Assembly: GCA_014796735.1 (NCBI GenBank)
Contig: JAAVIG010000157.1
Coordinates: 1-22,679 of the forward strand
From: Oscillospiraceae bacterium
GTDB lineage: Bacteria > Bacillota > Clostridia > Oscillospirales > Ruminococcaceae
Direction of reading: 5' to 3'
DNA: 22,679 bases
Below the pieces are notes generated by a model. It was given only the letters and a program-made list of their open reading frames with translations, was not told the DNA's origin and searched no databases. The position numbers and the translations under genes were made by a program. Below are positions 1 through 8,155 of this stretch, piece by piece; position 1 is the stretch's first letter; each line of letters opens with the position of its first letter.

Positions 1-14
1 AAAGGAAAAAGAAA

Positions 15-1490
15 ATGATAAACTTAACCTTTGAACAAGCAAAAGAGTACGCCGAAAGCGGAAAATACCGCAGTATCCCATTAAGCACCGAAATTTTTTC
101 CGATATGAGAACCCCAGTGACGGTGCTGGGAATTTTGCAGAACATAAGCTCCCACTGCTATATGTTAGAGAGCATTGAGGATAAGCAGAATTGGGGAAGA
201 TACACTTTTTTAGGCTACGACCCCGTAAGCGAAATAACCTGCGCCAACGGCTTTATTAAAATCACCAAAGAGGGGCGTTCCCAAAGCTTTAACGACGAAC
301 ACCCCGACGAAATAATAAAGCGCGTTATACAGGACCACTTAAGCCCCTCTATCCCTTCCCTCCCCCCCTTTACGGGCGGCTTAGTGGGCTACTTCTCCTA
401 CGATTACATCAAATACAGCGAACCCACGCTAAACCTTGACGCGGAGGACCAGGAAAATTTTAACGATGTTGACCTTATGCTGTTTGACAAGGTAATAGCC
501 TTTGATAATTTCAAGCAGAAAATCGTGCTTATCTGCAATATTTCCGCCGAGGATATAGAAAACTCCTACTACAACGGTATTGAGACCTTGAATTTAATGA
601 AAAATTTGATACTTTACGGAAAGCCCAAAAAGCATGTGGGCGGTAAGTTAAAATCGGATTTCCGCCGACTTTTCAGCAAAGAGGAATACTGCCGGATGGT
701 GGAAAAAGCTAAGGAGCACATTAAAGAGGGTGACATTTTTCAAGTTGTACTCAGCAACCGCCTTGATGCGGATTACGAGGGCAGCCTTTTGGACGCTTAC
801 CGCATTTTGCGCACCTCCAACCCCTCGCCTTATATGTTTTATTTTTCAAGCGACGATATAGAAATAGCGGGAGCTTCTCCCGAAACTCTTGTTAAGCTTC
901 AAAACGGTGTTCTGCGCACCTTTCCCTTGGCGGGTACAAGACCGAGAGGAAAAACAGAGGCTGAAGACAAGGCTTTGGAAGAGGGTCTGCTTTCCGACGA
1001 AAAGGAAAAAGCCGAACATAATATGTTAGTCGATTTGGGAAGAAACGACCTCGGAAAAATCAGCAAATTCGGCAGCGTTGAAGTGGAAAAGTACATGTCC
1101 GTGGAGCGGTTTTCACATGTTATGCATATCGGCTCAACGGTAAAGGGGGAAATTCGTGATGATAAGACGGCGGTGGACGCGGTAAATGCGGTATTGCCCG
1201 CGGGAACACTGTCGGGCGCGCCGAAAATACGCGCCTGTGAGATAATAAACAAGCTTGAAAACAACAAGCGCGGTATTTACGGCGGAGCAATAGGCTATCT
1301 CGATTTTACGGGAAATTTAGACACCTGCATCTCGATACGCATTGCCTTTAAGAAAAACGGAAAGGTGTTTGTAAGGTCGGGCGCGGGAATAGTGGCGGAC
1401 AGTGTCCCCGAAAACGAGTATAACGAGTGCATAAACAAAGCTATGGCGGTAGTCAAGGCACTGGAAGCCGCTGACGAGGGAATAGAATAA
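15..1490 (+). CDS. trpE: Anthranilate synthase component I (TrpE)
   Basis: Large subunit of anthranilate synthase; with TrpG it turns chorismate and glutamine into anthranilate, the first committed step of tryptophan synthesis. The 491 residues match the usual length. The N-terminal feedback-inhibition element is visible at about residues 50-67 (MLES...GRYTFLG, the LLES-type tryptophan site). The chorismate-binding domain fills residues ~215-485, with GDIFQVV at 239-245, a DLGRNDLGK signature at 340-348 and a GTLSGAPK motif at 397-404. The start is an ATG with AAAGGA at positions 1-6, spaced 8 nt. It is the first gene of the operon visible here; the next start lies 1 nt after its stop. The operon promoter and any leader are outside the window. 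The complete inhibitor motif suggests normal product inhibition by tryptophan. PabB and salicylate synthase are unlikely because of the complete trp context. Confidence 0.97.
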   Translation: MINLTFEQAKEYAESGKYRSIPLSTEIFSDMRTPVTVLGILQNISSHCYMLESIEDKQNWGRYTFLGYDPVSEITCANGFIKITKEGRSQSFNDEHPDEIIKRVIQDHLSPSIPSLPPFTGGLVGYFSYDYIKYSEPTLNLDAEDQENFNDVDLMLFDKVIAFDNFKQKIVLICNISAEDIENSYYNGIETLNLMKNLILYGKPKKHVGGKLKSDFRRLFSKEEYCRMVEKAKEHIKEGDIFQVVLSNRLDADYEGSLLDAYRILRTSNPSPYMFYFSSDDIEIAGASPETLVKLQNGVLRTFPLAGTRPRGKTEAEDKALEEGLLSDEKEKAEHNMLVDLGRNDLGKISKFGSVEVEKYMSVERFSHVMHIGSTVKGEIRDDKTAVDAVNAVLPAGTLSGAPKIRACEIINKLENNKRGIYGGAIGYLDFTGNLDTCISIRIAFKKNGKVFVRSGAGIVADSVPENEYNECINKAMAVVKALEAADEGIE

Positions 1491-1491
1491 A

Positions 1492-2577
1492 ATGGAAAAA
1501 AGCATTATTCTTACAGGCGACCGCCCCACGGGGTCGCTGCATATAGGGCATTACGCGGGTACGTTGGAAAGCAGGGTAAAGCTTCAAAAAACGGATAAGT
1601 ATCATATGTTTGTCTTGATAGCCGATTTGCAGGCGCTTACCGATAATTCCGACAACCCCGAAAAAATAAGGCAAAGCATTCTGGAGCTGACTCTCGATTA
1701 CTTGGCGGTAGGGCTTGACCCAGAAAAAACAAGCCTTTGCGTTCAGTCGGGAATACCCGCTTTGACCGAACTGCCTATGTATTATTCAAACTTGGTCACA
1801 ATGTCACGACTTGAACGCAATCCCACCGTAAAACAGGAAATAAGAGCGCACGGCTTCGGACACAATCTTCCCGTAGGGTTTGTGACCTATCCCATAAGCC
1901 AAGCCGCCGATATTACCGCCTTTAAAGCCGAATACGTCCCCTGCGGAGACGACCAGCTTCCTATGCTGGAACAAGCCCGCGAGATAGTTTCCTCCTTTAA
2001 CCGGATATATAAATGCAATGTTCTTGTTGAACCACAGGCGATACTGCCCGAACGCTCCGCCTGCTTCCGATTGGTGGGAACGGACGGCGCGGCAAAAATG
2101 TCAAAATCCCTGAACAACTGCATTTACATCAAGGACGACGAAAAAACCACCCGCGAAAAGGTAATGTCAATGTACACCGACCCGCTGCACATAAATGTTT
2201 CCGACCCCGGACACACGGCAAACAATCCCGTTTTCATTTACCTTGAAGCATTCTCCAAAAAAGAGCATTTTGACGAATATCTGCCCGAATACAGCTGTCT
2301 TGACGAAATGAAACAGCATTACGAAAAAGGCGGCTTGGGAGATATGAAGTGCAAAAAATTTCTGAACAGCGTATTACAGGAAACGTTTTCCGATATAAGA
2401 AAGCGTAGGGAGGAATTTTCAAAAGACAAGGGCGAGCTTTTGAATATTCTGAAAAAGGGTACTTCGCAGGCGGCGGAAATCACAAACAAAACCTTGACAG
2501 AGGTGAGAAACGCCATTGGAATAAATTATTTTGAGGACGTTTTGTTTATCAATAATTTAACAAGGAGTTCGGTATGA
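1492..2577 (+). CDS. trpS: Tryptophanyl-tRNA synthetase within the trp operon
   Basis: Class Ic aminoacyl-tRNA synthetase that charges tRNA-Trp with tryptophan in the cytoplasm. The 361 residues carry the ATP-binding HIGH motif at 17-20 (in GSLHIGHYAG), GDDQ at 152-155 and an intact KMSKS loop at 202-206, so it looks catalytically complete. The segment at ~105-117 (SRLERNPTVKQEI) and the whole layout resemble the streptococcal/enterococcal TrpRS subtype rather than the E. coli or B. subtilis type. That is from memory of the family, not an alignment. It starts 1 nt after the trpE stop, with GAGGG about 11 nt upstream, and ends in an ATGA overlap with trpG. It is therefore embedded in the operon between the two anthranilate synthase subunits. 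This is unusual, since trpS is normally a separate gene. Whether it is the only trpS in the genome cannot be told from the window. Confidence 0.96.
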   Translation: MEKSIILTGDRPTGSLHIGHYAGTLESRVKLQKTDKYHMFVLIADLQALTDNSDNPEKIRQSILELTLDYLAVGLDPEKTSLCVQSGIPALTELPMYYSNLVTMSRLERNPTVKQEIRAHGFGHNLPVGFVTYPISQAADITAFKAEYVPCGDDQLPMLEQAREIVSSFNRIYKCNVLVEPQAILPERSACFRLVGTDGAAKMSKSLNNCIYIKDDEKTTREKVMSMYTDPLHINVSDPGHTANNPVFIYLEAFSKKEHFDEYLPEYSCLDEMKQHYEKGGLGDMKCKKFLNSVLQETFSDIRKRREEFSKDKGELLNILKKGTSQAAEITNKTLTEVRNAIGINYFEDVLFINNLTRSSV

Positions 2578-3143
2578 TTTTACTTATAGACAATTACGAC
2601 AGCTTTTCCTATAATTTATATCAGCTTATAGGAGCAATAAACCCCGATATAAAGGTTATCCGCAACAACGAGATGACCATAGATAAGCTTGAAGGGCTTG
2701 CCCCCGAAAAAATAATAATCTCCCCCGGCCCCGGCAGGCCCGAGGACGCGGGAATTTGTATCGAAACGGTGAAAACCTGCGGTACACATATACCGATTTT
2801 AGGCGTTTGTCTCGGGCATCAGTCGATTTTTAAAGCCTTCGGAGGAACGGTAGGCTACGCAAAGCGGCTTATGCACGGTAAAATGTCCAAGGTCAAGGTC
2901 AATAACGATACGGTGCTGTTCAAGGGCTTGCCCGAGTATATAGAAGCCGCCAGATACCATTCTTTGGCGGGAGACGAAAACACGCTGCCCGAGGAGCTTA
3001 CGGTCACCGCCAAAACAGATGACGGAGAAATAATGGCGGTTCAGCACAATACTTACCCTATTTACGGCGTGCAGTTTCACCCCGAATCAATTCTTACACC
3101 AAATGGCAAGGATATTATAGAAAACTTTTTAAAGAATGTATAA
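2574..3143 (+). CDS. trpG: Anthranilate synthase component II, glutamine amidotransferase (TrpG)
   Basis: Small subunit of anthranilate synthase; it hydrolyses glutamine and passes ammonia to TrpE. The 189 residues form a stand-alone class I glutamine amidotransferase, not fused to TrpD. The nucleophile is Cys79 in GVCLGHQ, and the rest of the triad is His169 and Glu171 in QFHPES. The oxyanion-loop PGPGRP lies at ~51-56. The ATG overlaps the trpS stop (ATGA), with AAGGAG at 2562-2567, so translation is probably coupled to trpS. PabA is the close alternative, and some organisms use one protein for both pathways. The position directly before trpD favours TrpG. Confidence 0.95.
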   Translation: MILLIDNYDSFSYNLYQLIGAINPDIKVIRNNEMTIDKLEGLAPEKIIISPGPGRPEDAGICIETVKTCGTHIPILGVCLGHQSIFKAFGGTVGYAKRLMHGKMSKVKVNNDTVLFKGLPEYIEAARYHSLAGDENTLPEELTVTAKTDDGEIMAVQHNTYPIYGVQFHPESILTPNGKDIIENFLKNV

Positions 3144-3181
3144 GAACAAGTTCCAAAAACAGAAAGAAAGGATAAACGGCT

Positions 3182-4207
3182 ATGATTAAGGAAGCTATCG
3201 GACAGCTTATGAACAAAGAGGAGCTGTCTAAGGAAACGGTTGAACAGGTCATGGACGAAATAATGACGGGACGGGCAAGCCAGATGCTTATGGCGTCCTA
3301 CCTTACCGCCCTTGCCGCAAAGGGAGAAACGGTAAACGAGATAACCGCATCCGCAATAGGAATGAGAAAGGCGGGAACGCCTTTGAAGCACTCGGGAAGC
3401 GTGTTTGAGATAGTGGGTACGGGCGGCGACAAGTCTGATTCCTTTAACATATCCACCACCGCCTCGATAGTTATCGCCTCGGCGGGAGTAAAGGTAGCAA
3501 AGCACGGCAACAGAGCCGCTTCAAGCAAATCGGGAGCGGCGGACTGTCTTGAAGCCATGGGGGTAAAGATCGACCTTGAAACGGAGCAAATGCAGCAGGT
3601 TTTAGAGGAATGCGGAATGTGCTTTATGTTCGCGCAGAAGTACCATTCGGCTATGCGTTTCGTAGGCCCCGTAAGAAAGGAATTGGGTATACGCACCGTT
3701 TTCAATATCTTAGGCCCTCTTACCAACCCCGCCGCCGCGGATATGCAGGTAATGGGAGTATTCAGCGAGGAATACTTGGAAATACTTTCTCATGTTCTTT
3801 ACAATCTCGGAGTTAAAAGAGGAATGACCGTTTACGGAACGGATAAGCTTGACGAGATGTCAATAAGCGCGCCCACAAAAATATGTGAATTTTCCGATAA
3901 TAACGGCACTCCCGAGTTTAAATCATACACCGTTTCTCCCGAGGATTTCGGGCTTAAAACCGCTTCAAAGGAAGAAATAATCGGCGGCACGGGAGAAGAA
4001 AACGCAAAGATCACCTTTGGTATTTTAAAGGGTGAAATAAAGGGCGCGAAAAGAGACGTTGCTGTGCTTAATTCCGCCTGCGGGCTGTATATTTCGGGAA
4101 AGGCGGACAGCATAAAGGACGGCGTGAAGCTTGCGGAGGAGCTTATAGACAGCGGAGCGGCACTTAAGAAAGCCGAGGAGTTCATTAAAGCTACAAATAA
4201 GTTTTGA
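3182..4207 (+). CDS. trpD: Anthranilate phosphoribosyltransferase (TrpD)
   Basis: Transfers the phosphoribosyl group of PRPP to anthranilate, the second step of the pathway. At 341 residues it has the normal length for a monofunctional TrpD. The glycine-rich PRPP loop GTGGD is at 79-83, followed by the anthranilate/PRPP signature KHGNRAASSKSGAAD at 107-121. A short helical N-terminal domain (~1-65) precedes the catalytic alpha/beta domain, as in the family. The ATG is preceded by AAAGGA. The 38-nt gap from trpG is the widest gap in the visible operon, and nothing notable was seen in it. Confidence 0.97.
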   Translation: MIKEAIGQLMNKEELSKETVEQVMDEIMTGRASQMLMASYLTALAAKGETVNEITASAIGMRKAGTPLKHSGSVFEIVGTGGDKSDSFNISTTASIVIASAGVKVAKHGNRAASSKSGAADCLEAMGVKIDLETEQMQQVLEECGMCFMFAQKYHSAMRFVGPVRKELGIRTVFNILGPLTNPAAADMQVMGVFSEEYLEILSHVLYNLGVKRGMTVYGTDKLDEMSISAPTKICEFSDNNGTPEFKSYTVSPEDFGLKTASKEEIIGGTGEENAKITFGILKGEIKGAKRDVAVLNSACGLYISGKADSIKDGVKLAEELIDSGAALKKAEEFIKATNKF

Positions 4208-4222
4208 CGGAGGAAGTAACCC

Positions 4223-5011
4223 TTGATACTTGACGATATAAAAATCAGACGAATTGAACAGCTTAACCGGGATAAAGAAAAAATACCCTTTTCGGAAATA
4301 AAAAAAGCGGCGGAATCTGTATCAACGCCCTGCAAGGACTTCAAAAGCGCAATAACCCCTCAAAGCGAAAAGGAAATAGCGATAATAGCCGAGGTGAAAA
4401 AGGCGTCCCCCTCAAAAGGCATTATACAGCCTAATTTTAAGCCCGCTGAAACGGCGGTATTATACCAAAAGGCGGGAGCAAGGGCTATATCCTGCCTTAC
4501 CGAGGAGTATTATTTCAAGGGCAGCGCGGAGTACCTTAAGGAGATAAAGCAAAAGGTATCTATCCCCGTTTTGCGCAAGGATTTTATATTTGACCCATAT
4601 CAGATATACGAGGCAAGGGCAATAGGCGCGGACGCGATTTTGCTTATAGCCGCAATGCTCGATACAAACGAGCTTCGGGAGTACAGAAAAATAGCGGAGG
4701 ATCTGAGCTTGTCGGTATTGGCGGAAAGCCATAACGAGGAGGAGCTTTACAAGGTGCTTGAAGCGGGCTGTACAATTACGGGAATAAACAACCGCAATCT
4801 GAAAACCTTTGAGGTAAGCCTTGAAACCACAAAAAAATTAGCAAAGCTTATCCCCGACAATTGTACCATAGTGACCGAAAGCGGCATAGCAAGCAATTCC
4901 GATATACGGACTTTAAAGGCTTCGGGAGCAAAAGCGGCACTTATAGGTGAAACGCTGATGAGAAGCGGGGATATTGCGAAAACCTTGCGGGAGCTTACCG
5001 ATTTGACATAG
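4223..5011 (+). CDS. trpC: Indole-3-glycerol-phosphate synthase (TrpC)
   Basis: TIM-barrel enzyme that cyclises CdRP to indole-3-glycerol phosphate. The 262 residues correspond to a monofunctional TrpC; TrpF is a separate gene here. Visible motifs are EVKKASPSKG (57-66, containing the general acid lysine), LRKDF (117-121, second catalytic lysine), GINNRNL (187-193) and TESGI (218-222). The start is TTG, chosen because GGAGGAAG at 4209-4216 sits 6 nt upstream and no in-frame ATG precedes the conserved N-terminus. The gene follows trpD by 15 nt. A TTG start with a strong ribosome binding site may slightly lower its output relative to its neighbours, but that is inference. Confidence 0.96.
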   Translation: MILDDIKIRRIEQLNRDKEKIPFSEIKKAAESVSTPCKDFKSAITPQSEKEIAIIAEVKKASPSKGIIQPNFKPAETAVLYQKAGARAISCLTEEYYFKGSAEYLKEIKQKVSIPVLRKDFIFDPYQIYEARAIGADAILLIAAMLDTNELREYRKIAEDLSLSVLAESHNEEELYKVLEAGCTITGINNRNLKTFEVSLETTKKLAKLIPDNCTIVTESGIASNSDIRTLKASGAKAALIGETLMRSGDIAKTLRELTDLT

Positions 5012-5032
5012 TTTTTTTGGGGATAATATAAC

Positions 5033-5662
5033 ATGGATTTAAAAATAAAGCTTTGCGGAATAAGACGGGAGGAGGACGCGGAGTACCTTAACGAATTCCC
5101 TCCCGACTACGCGGGATTCGTATTTGCCGAAAGCAAAAGAAAAGTGACCTTAAAGCAAGCGGAGAAGCTGTCCGCGCTGCTTTTGCCGAGCATTGCCAAA
5201 GTAGGCGTGTTTGTAAATCAGCCTATTGAGGAAATGCCGGAATATGCCGATGTAATCAGCGTTTACCAGCTTCACGGCGACGAGGACGGGGAATATATAG
5301 ACCGTCTGCGGAAAATCATTCCCGAAGGCTGCGAAATATGGAAAGCCGTCAGAGTAAGCACGGGGGAGGATATTGTAAAGGCGAACAGCCTAAACGCGGA
5401 CAAGCTCCTGCTTGACGCTTTTTCAAAAAACGCCTACGGAGGTACGGGCAAGGCCTTTGACTGGGAGCTAATTTCAAAAACAAGGATAAGCAAGCCTTTT
5501 TTCGCCGCGGGAGGAATTACCGCGGAAAACCTTGAAAAAGCGGCGGTAACGCTAAAGCCTTACGGAATAGACTTAAGCGGAGGGATCGAGACAGACGGCA
5601 TTAAGGACAGAGAAAAAATAAAACAAATAATTGAAATCGTTGACAGATTAAGAAAACTGTAA
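5033..5662 (+). CDS. trpF: Phosphoribosylanthranilate isomerase (TrpF)
   Basis: Amadori rearrangement of PRA to CdRP, the step between TrpD and TrpC. The 209-residue TIM barrel has the catalytic Cys8 in KLCGI and Asp128 in LLLDAF, followed by the phosphate-binding GGTGKAFDW at 136-144 and AAGGI near 158-162. These are the expected catalytic residues and the normal length. Only a weak GGGGAT ribosome binding site is visible in the 21-nt gap after trpC, in contrast to the strong sites of trpG, trpB and trpA. It is transcribed with the operon. Confidence 0.96.
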   Translation: MDLKIKLCGIRREEDAEYLNEFPPDYAGFVFAESKRKVTLKQAEKLSALLLPSIAKVGVFVNQPIEEMPEYADVISVYQLHGDEDGEYIDRLRKIIPEGCEIWKAVRVSTGEDIVKANSLNADKLLLDAFSKNAYGGTGKAFDWELISKTRISKPFFAAGGITAENLEKAAVTLKPYGIDLSGGIETDGIKDREKIKQIIEIVDRLRKL

Positions 5663-5679
5663 TAAGAAAGGAAGCTAAA

Positions 5680-6867
5680 ATGGAAAAAGCAGGAAGATAC
5701 GGAGAATACGGCGGACAGTTTATCCCCGAAACGGTCATGAACGCCGTACACGAATTGGAGGAAGCCTACGAAAAATACAAAAACGACCCCGAATTTCTGG
5801 CGGAGTTAACGGACTTGTACAAAAATTACGCTGGCAGACCCTCTATGCTGTATTACGCCGAAAAGATGACAAAGGACTTGGGCGGCTGTAAGATTTATCT
5901 TAAACGCGAGGATATGAACCACACGGGCTCACATAAGATCAACAACGTTTTGGGTCAGATTCTGCTGGCGAAAAAAATGGGCAAAAAGAGGATAATCGCG
6001 GAAACGGGCGCGGGACAGCACGGCGTTGCCACCGCCACCGCCTGCGCGCTGTTCGGGCTTGAATGCTGCGTATATATGGGCAGCACCGATGTTGAAAGGC
6101 AGTCCCTTAACGTGTACCGCATGAGGCTGTTAGGCTCGGAGGTAGTTCCCGTGGATTCTGGCACCGCTACCTTAAAGGACGCTATCAACGAAGCGTTCCG
6201 CGATTGGGCGACCAACGTTGAAAACACCTTCTACTGTATAGGCTCGGTAATGGGGCCTCACCCTTACCCCGCTATGGTAAGGGATTTTCAAAGCGTTATC
6301 AGCAAGGAGATACGAAGACAGCTTCAGGAAAAAGAAGGCAAGCTCCCCGACTGCGTAATAGCCTGTGTAGGCGGCGGCTCAAACGCTATGGGCGCGTTCT
6401 GTGATTTTATTCCCGATAAATCGGTACGGCTTATCGGCGCGGAGGCGGCGGGACGGGGCGTTGAAACGGAAGAGACAGCCGCTACTATCGCAAGAGGCTC
6501 AACGGGTATTTTCCACGGCATGAAATCGGTATTCTTGCAGGATAAATTCGGTCAGATAGCTCCCGTTTACTCTATTTCCGCGGGACTTGACTACCCCGGA
6601 ATAGGGCCCGAGCACGCTCATTTGTGGAAAACGGGCAGAGCCGAATATATAAGCGTTACCGACGAGGAGGCTGTCCGCGCTTTTGAATATCTGTCGAGAA
6701 CGGAGGGCATTATTCCCGCTATCGAATCCTCACACGCTCTTTCCGTAGCATTAAAAATTGCTCCCACTATGGGAAAGGACCAGATAATGGTGGTCAATAT
6801 TTCGGGCAGAGGGGATAAGGACGTTTACTCGGTGGCAAGATACCGCGGAGTGCAGGTGGAAAACTAA
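5680..6867 (+). CDS. trpB: Tryptophan synthase beta subunit (TrpB)
   Basis: PLP enzyme that condenses indole with serine to give tryptophan, working as an alpha2-beta2 complex with TrpA. The 395 residues match the TrpB1 type that pairs with TrpA. PLP binds Lys86 in HTGSHKIN (81-88). The conserved ETGAGQHG (108-115) carries the catalytic glutamate, and the phosphate-binding loop is GGGSNAMG at 231-238. The N-terminus (GRYGEYGGQFIPET) is typical TrpB1. AAAGGAAG precedes the ATG; the gap from trpF is 17 nt. Confidence 0.98.
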   Translation: MEKAGRYGEYGGQFIPETVMNAVHELEEAYEKYKNDPEFLAELTDLYKNYAGRPSMLYYAEKMTKDLGGCKIYLKREDMNHTGSHKINNVLGQILLAKKMGKKRIIAETGAGQHGVATATACALFGLECCVYMGSTDVERQSLNVYRMRLLGSEVVPVDSGTATLKDAINEAFRDWATNVENTFYCIGSVMGPHPYPAMVRDFQSVISKEIRRQLQEKEGKLPDCVIACVGGGSNAMGAFCDFIPDKSVRLIGAEAAGRGVETEETAATIARGSTGIFHGMKSVFLQDKFGQIAPVYSISAGLDYPGIGPEHAHLWKTGRAEYISVTDEEAVRAFEYLSRTEGIIPAIESSHALSVALKIAPTMGKDQIMVVNISGRGDKDVYSVARYRGVQVEN

Positions 6868-6893
6868 AAACATGTCCAAAAAAGGAGAATTTT

Positions 6894-7676
6894 ATGAACA
6901 GAATAGAAAAATGCTTTGAACAGCTCAAAGCCGAAAATAAAAAAGCGTTGATCACCTTTATCACCTCGGGAGACCCCGACATAGAAACAACGGAAAAAAC
7001 CGCTCTTGAAATGTTCGACAAGGGCGCGGATATTATCGAGTTGGGCGTTCCCTTTTCCGACCCCGTGGCGGAGGGCGTAACTATACAGAAGGCCTCCTTA
7101 AGAGCCTTACAGGGCGGCGTTAACCTTGATAAAATATTCGAATGTGTAAAAAATATCAGAAAAAGCTGCGACAAGCCTTTGCTTTTGATGATGTACATAA
7201 ACACAATCTTTGTTTACGGCACGGAAAAGTTTTTTAAATCCTGCGCCGATTTCGGGATAGACGGTGTTATTGTCCCCGATATGCCCTATGAGGAAAGGGG
7301 AGAAATTGCCGATTTCGCGGAGAAGCACGGGATAATAAACATAAACTTGGTTGCCCCTACCTCTCATGACAGGATAAAAGAAATAGCTTCAAACAGCAAG
7401 GGCTTTTTGTACTGCGTTTCCTCAACGGGTGTTACGGGCGTACGCAGCAGCTTTTCCACTAACTTTGACGAGTTTTTCGGCACTATAAAGAAATACGCCT
7501 CCTGCCCCTGTGCGGTGGGCTTCGGAATATCAAATCCCGAACAGGCTAAAAAAATGTCGGGATATTGTGACGGCGTTATAGTGGGATCGGCAATAGTAAG
7601 GCTGTTTGAGAAATCGGGAAAAGACGCGGTCAAGGAAGCGGGAGAGTTTGTTAAGAGCCTTAAGGACGCGATTTAG
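6894..7676 (+). CDS. trpA: Tryptophan synthase alpha subunit (TrpA)
   Basis: Cleaves indole-3-glycerol phosphate to indole and glyceraldehyde-3-phosphate and channels indole to TrpB. It is a 260-residue TIM barrel. Numbering coincides with Salmonella TrpA: catalytic Glu49 is present in IIELGVPFSDP. However, residue 60, the second catalytic acid (Asp60 in Salmonella), is Glu here, in PVAEGVTIQ, and the usual following proline is Val62. The phosphate loop SSTGVTG is intact at about 179-185. AAGGAG lies before the ATG. The Asp-to-Glu change keeps an acid and may be natural in clostridial relatives, so the enzyme is probably active. This is the last gene of the operon. Confidence 0.96.
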   Translation: MNRIEKCFEQLKAENKKALITFITSGDPDIETTEKTALEMFDKGADIIELGVPFSDPVAEGVTIQKASLRALQGGVNLDKIFECVKNIRKSCDKPLLLMMYINTIFVYGTEKFFKSCADFGIDGVIVPDMPYEERGEIADFAEKHGIININLVAPTSHDRIKEIASNSKGFLYCVSSTGVTGVRSSFSTNFDEFFGTIKKYASCPCAVGFGISNPEQAKKMSGYCDGVIVGSAIVRLFEKSGKDAVKEAGEFVKSLKDAI

Positions 7677-7690
7677 TAAAAAAAGAAAAA

Positions 7691-7966
7691 ATGAAAGCGG
7701 CGAAGCCGCAAATGTCTTTTTCGCTTCCTTTTTGCACTGCAAAAAGGAAGTGGGGTGTGGGACAAAGTCCCACGAAGTGAATAATTACAGCCATTGCAGA
7801 AGCAGGCAACTAAGCGACTGCTTTGGGTGCCGACATCCTTGTCGGCACTTTGGGCAGCCGCCGGTTCGCTTCCATGCGAAGCCGCCGCTTCGGGCGTTGA
7901 CATTTTTTTCAATAAAACATACCCGTCAAACCCTCGTTTATTCTGGTTCTGACGGGTTACATTTTT
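7691..7966 (+). repeat. Hairpin-rich non-coding repeat, copy 1 (behind trpA)
   Basis: This element is a string of palindromes: GCGGC-GAA-GCCGC (7697-7709), a 27-bp near-perfect palindrome of CTTCCTTTTTGCA type (7724-7750), GTGGGAC-AAA-GTCCCAC (7757-7773), GTGCCGAC-6-GTCGGCAC (7827-7848), a TTCGC/GCGAA pair (7865-7880), and ACCCGTCA...TGACGGGT (7921-7957). Two blocks, 7691-7755 and 7881-7963, recur in inverted orientation at 11206-11270 and 11069-11154. The first block differs from its partner by only a few bases. The middle (7756-7880) is longer than in copy 2. No protein is supported. Its role is unknown; it could be a mobile hairpin repeat, a composite terminator, or both. Confidence 0.8.
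7697..7725 (+). terminator. Possible trp operon terminator hairpin
   Basis: A 5-bp GC stem (GCGGC/GCCGC with a GAA loop) lies 20 nt after the trpA stop. It is followed by AAATGTCTTTTTCG, an interrupted T-tract. Together with the next palindrome it could end trp transcription. The T-run is imperfect, so the call is tentative. Confidence 0.45.
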
Positions 7967-7967
7967 T
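7921..7967 (+). terminator. Terminator-like hairpin at the distal end of repeat copy 1
   Basis: ACCCGTCA (7921-7928) pairs with TGACGGGT (7950-7957), and the right arm is followed by TACATTTTTT. It could block read-through from trpA into the sigma factor gene. The equivalent hairpin in copy 2 has a longer, perfect 13-bp stem. Confidence 0.5.
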
Positions 7968-8155
7968 ACATACCCTTTTTTTAACAAAAAAATTTTAAAA
8001 AAGTGTAAGATTTTCCGACAGATTTTGTGTATACAGATGAAAGGGCAAAGCCGCTCCCGGGAAACGGATTCTATAACATCAATTTTATACATATCAAGTT
8101 GATAACGTTTGCGGATGCCCGATTACAAAGGACTAATTAGTAAGGAATTTTAATA
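7968..8155 (+). promoter_or_regulatory. Upstream region of the sigma factor gene
   Basis: This 188-nt AT-rich stretch separates repeat copy 1 from the sigma gene and should contain its promoter. No consensus housekeeping promoter stands out. TATACA at 8030-8035 lacks a good -35 box. GGAAAC at 8060-8065 resembles an ECF-type -35 element and might indicate autoregulation, but no convincing -10 partner was seen. AAGGAA at 8142-8147 is the sigma gene ribosome binding site. Confidence 0.3.

Noticed and set aside
7606..8092. Open frames on both strands across the trpA end and repeat copy 1
   Set aside because: They read through hairpins and poly-A/T tracts, start inside trpA or near the sigma upstream region, and give compositionally odd peptides. 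The region is better explained as a non-coding repeat.
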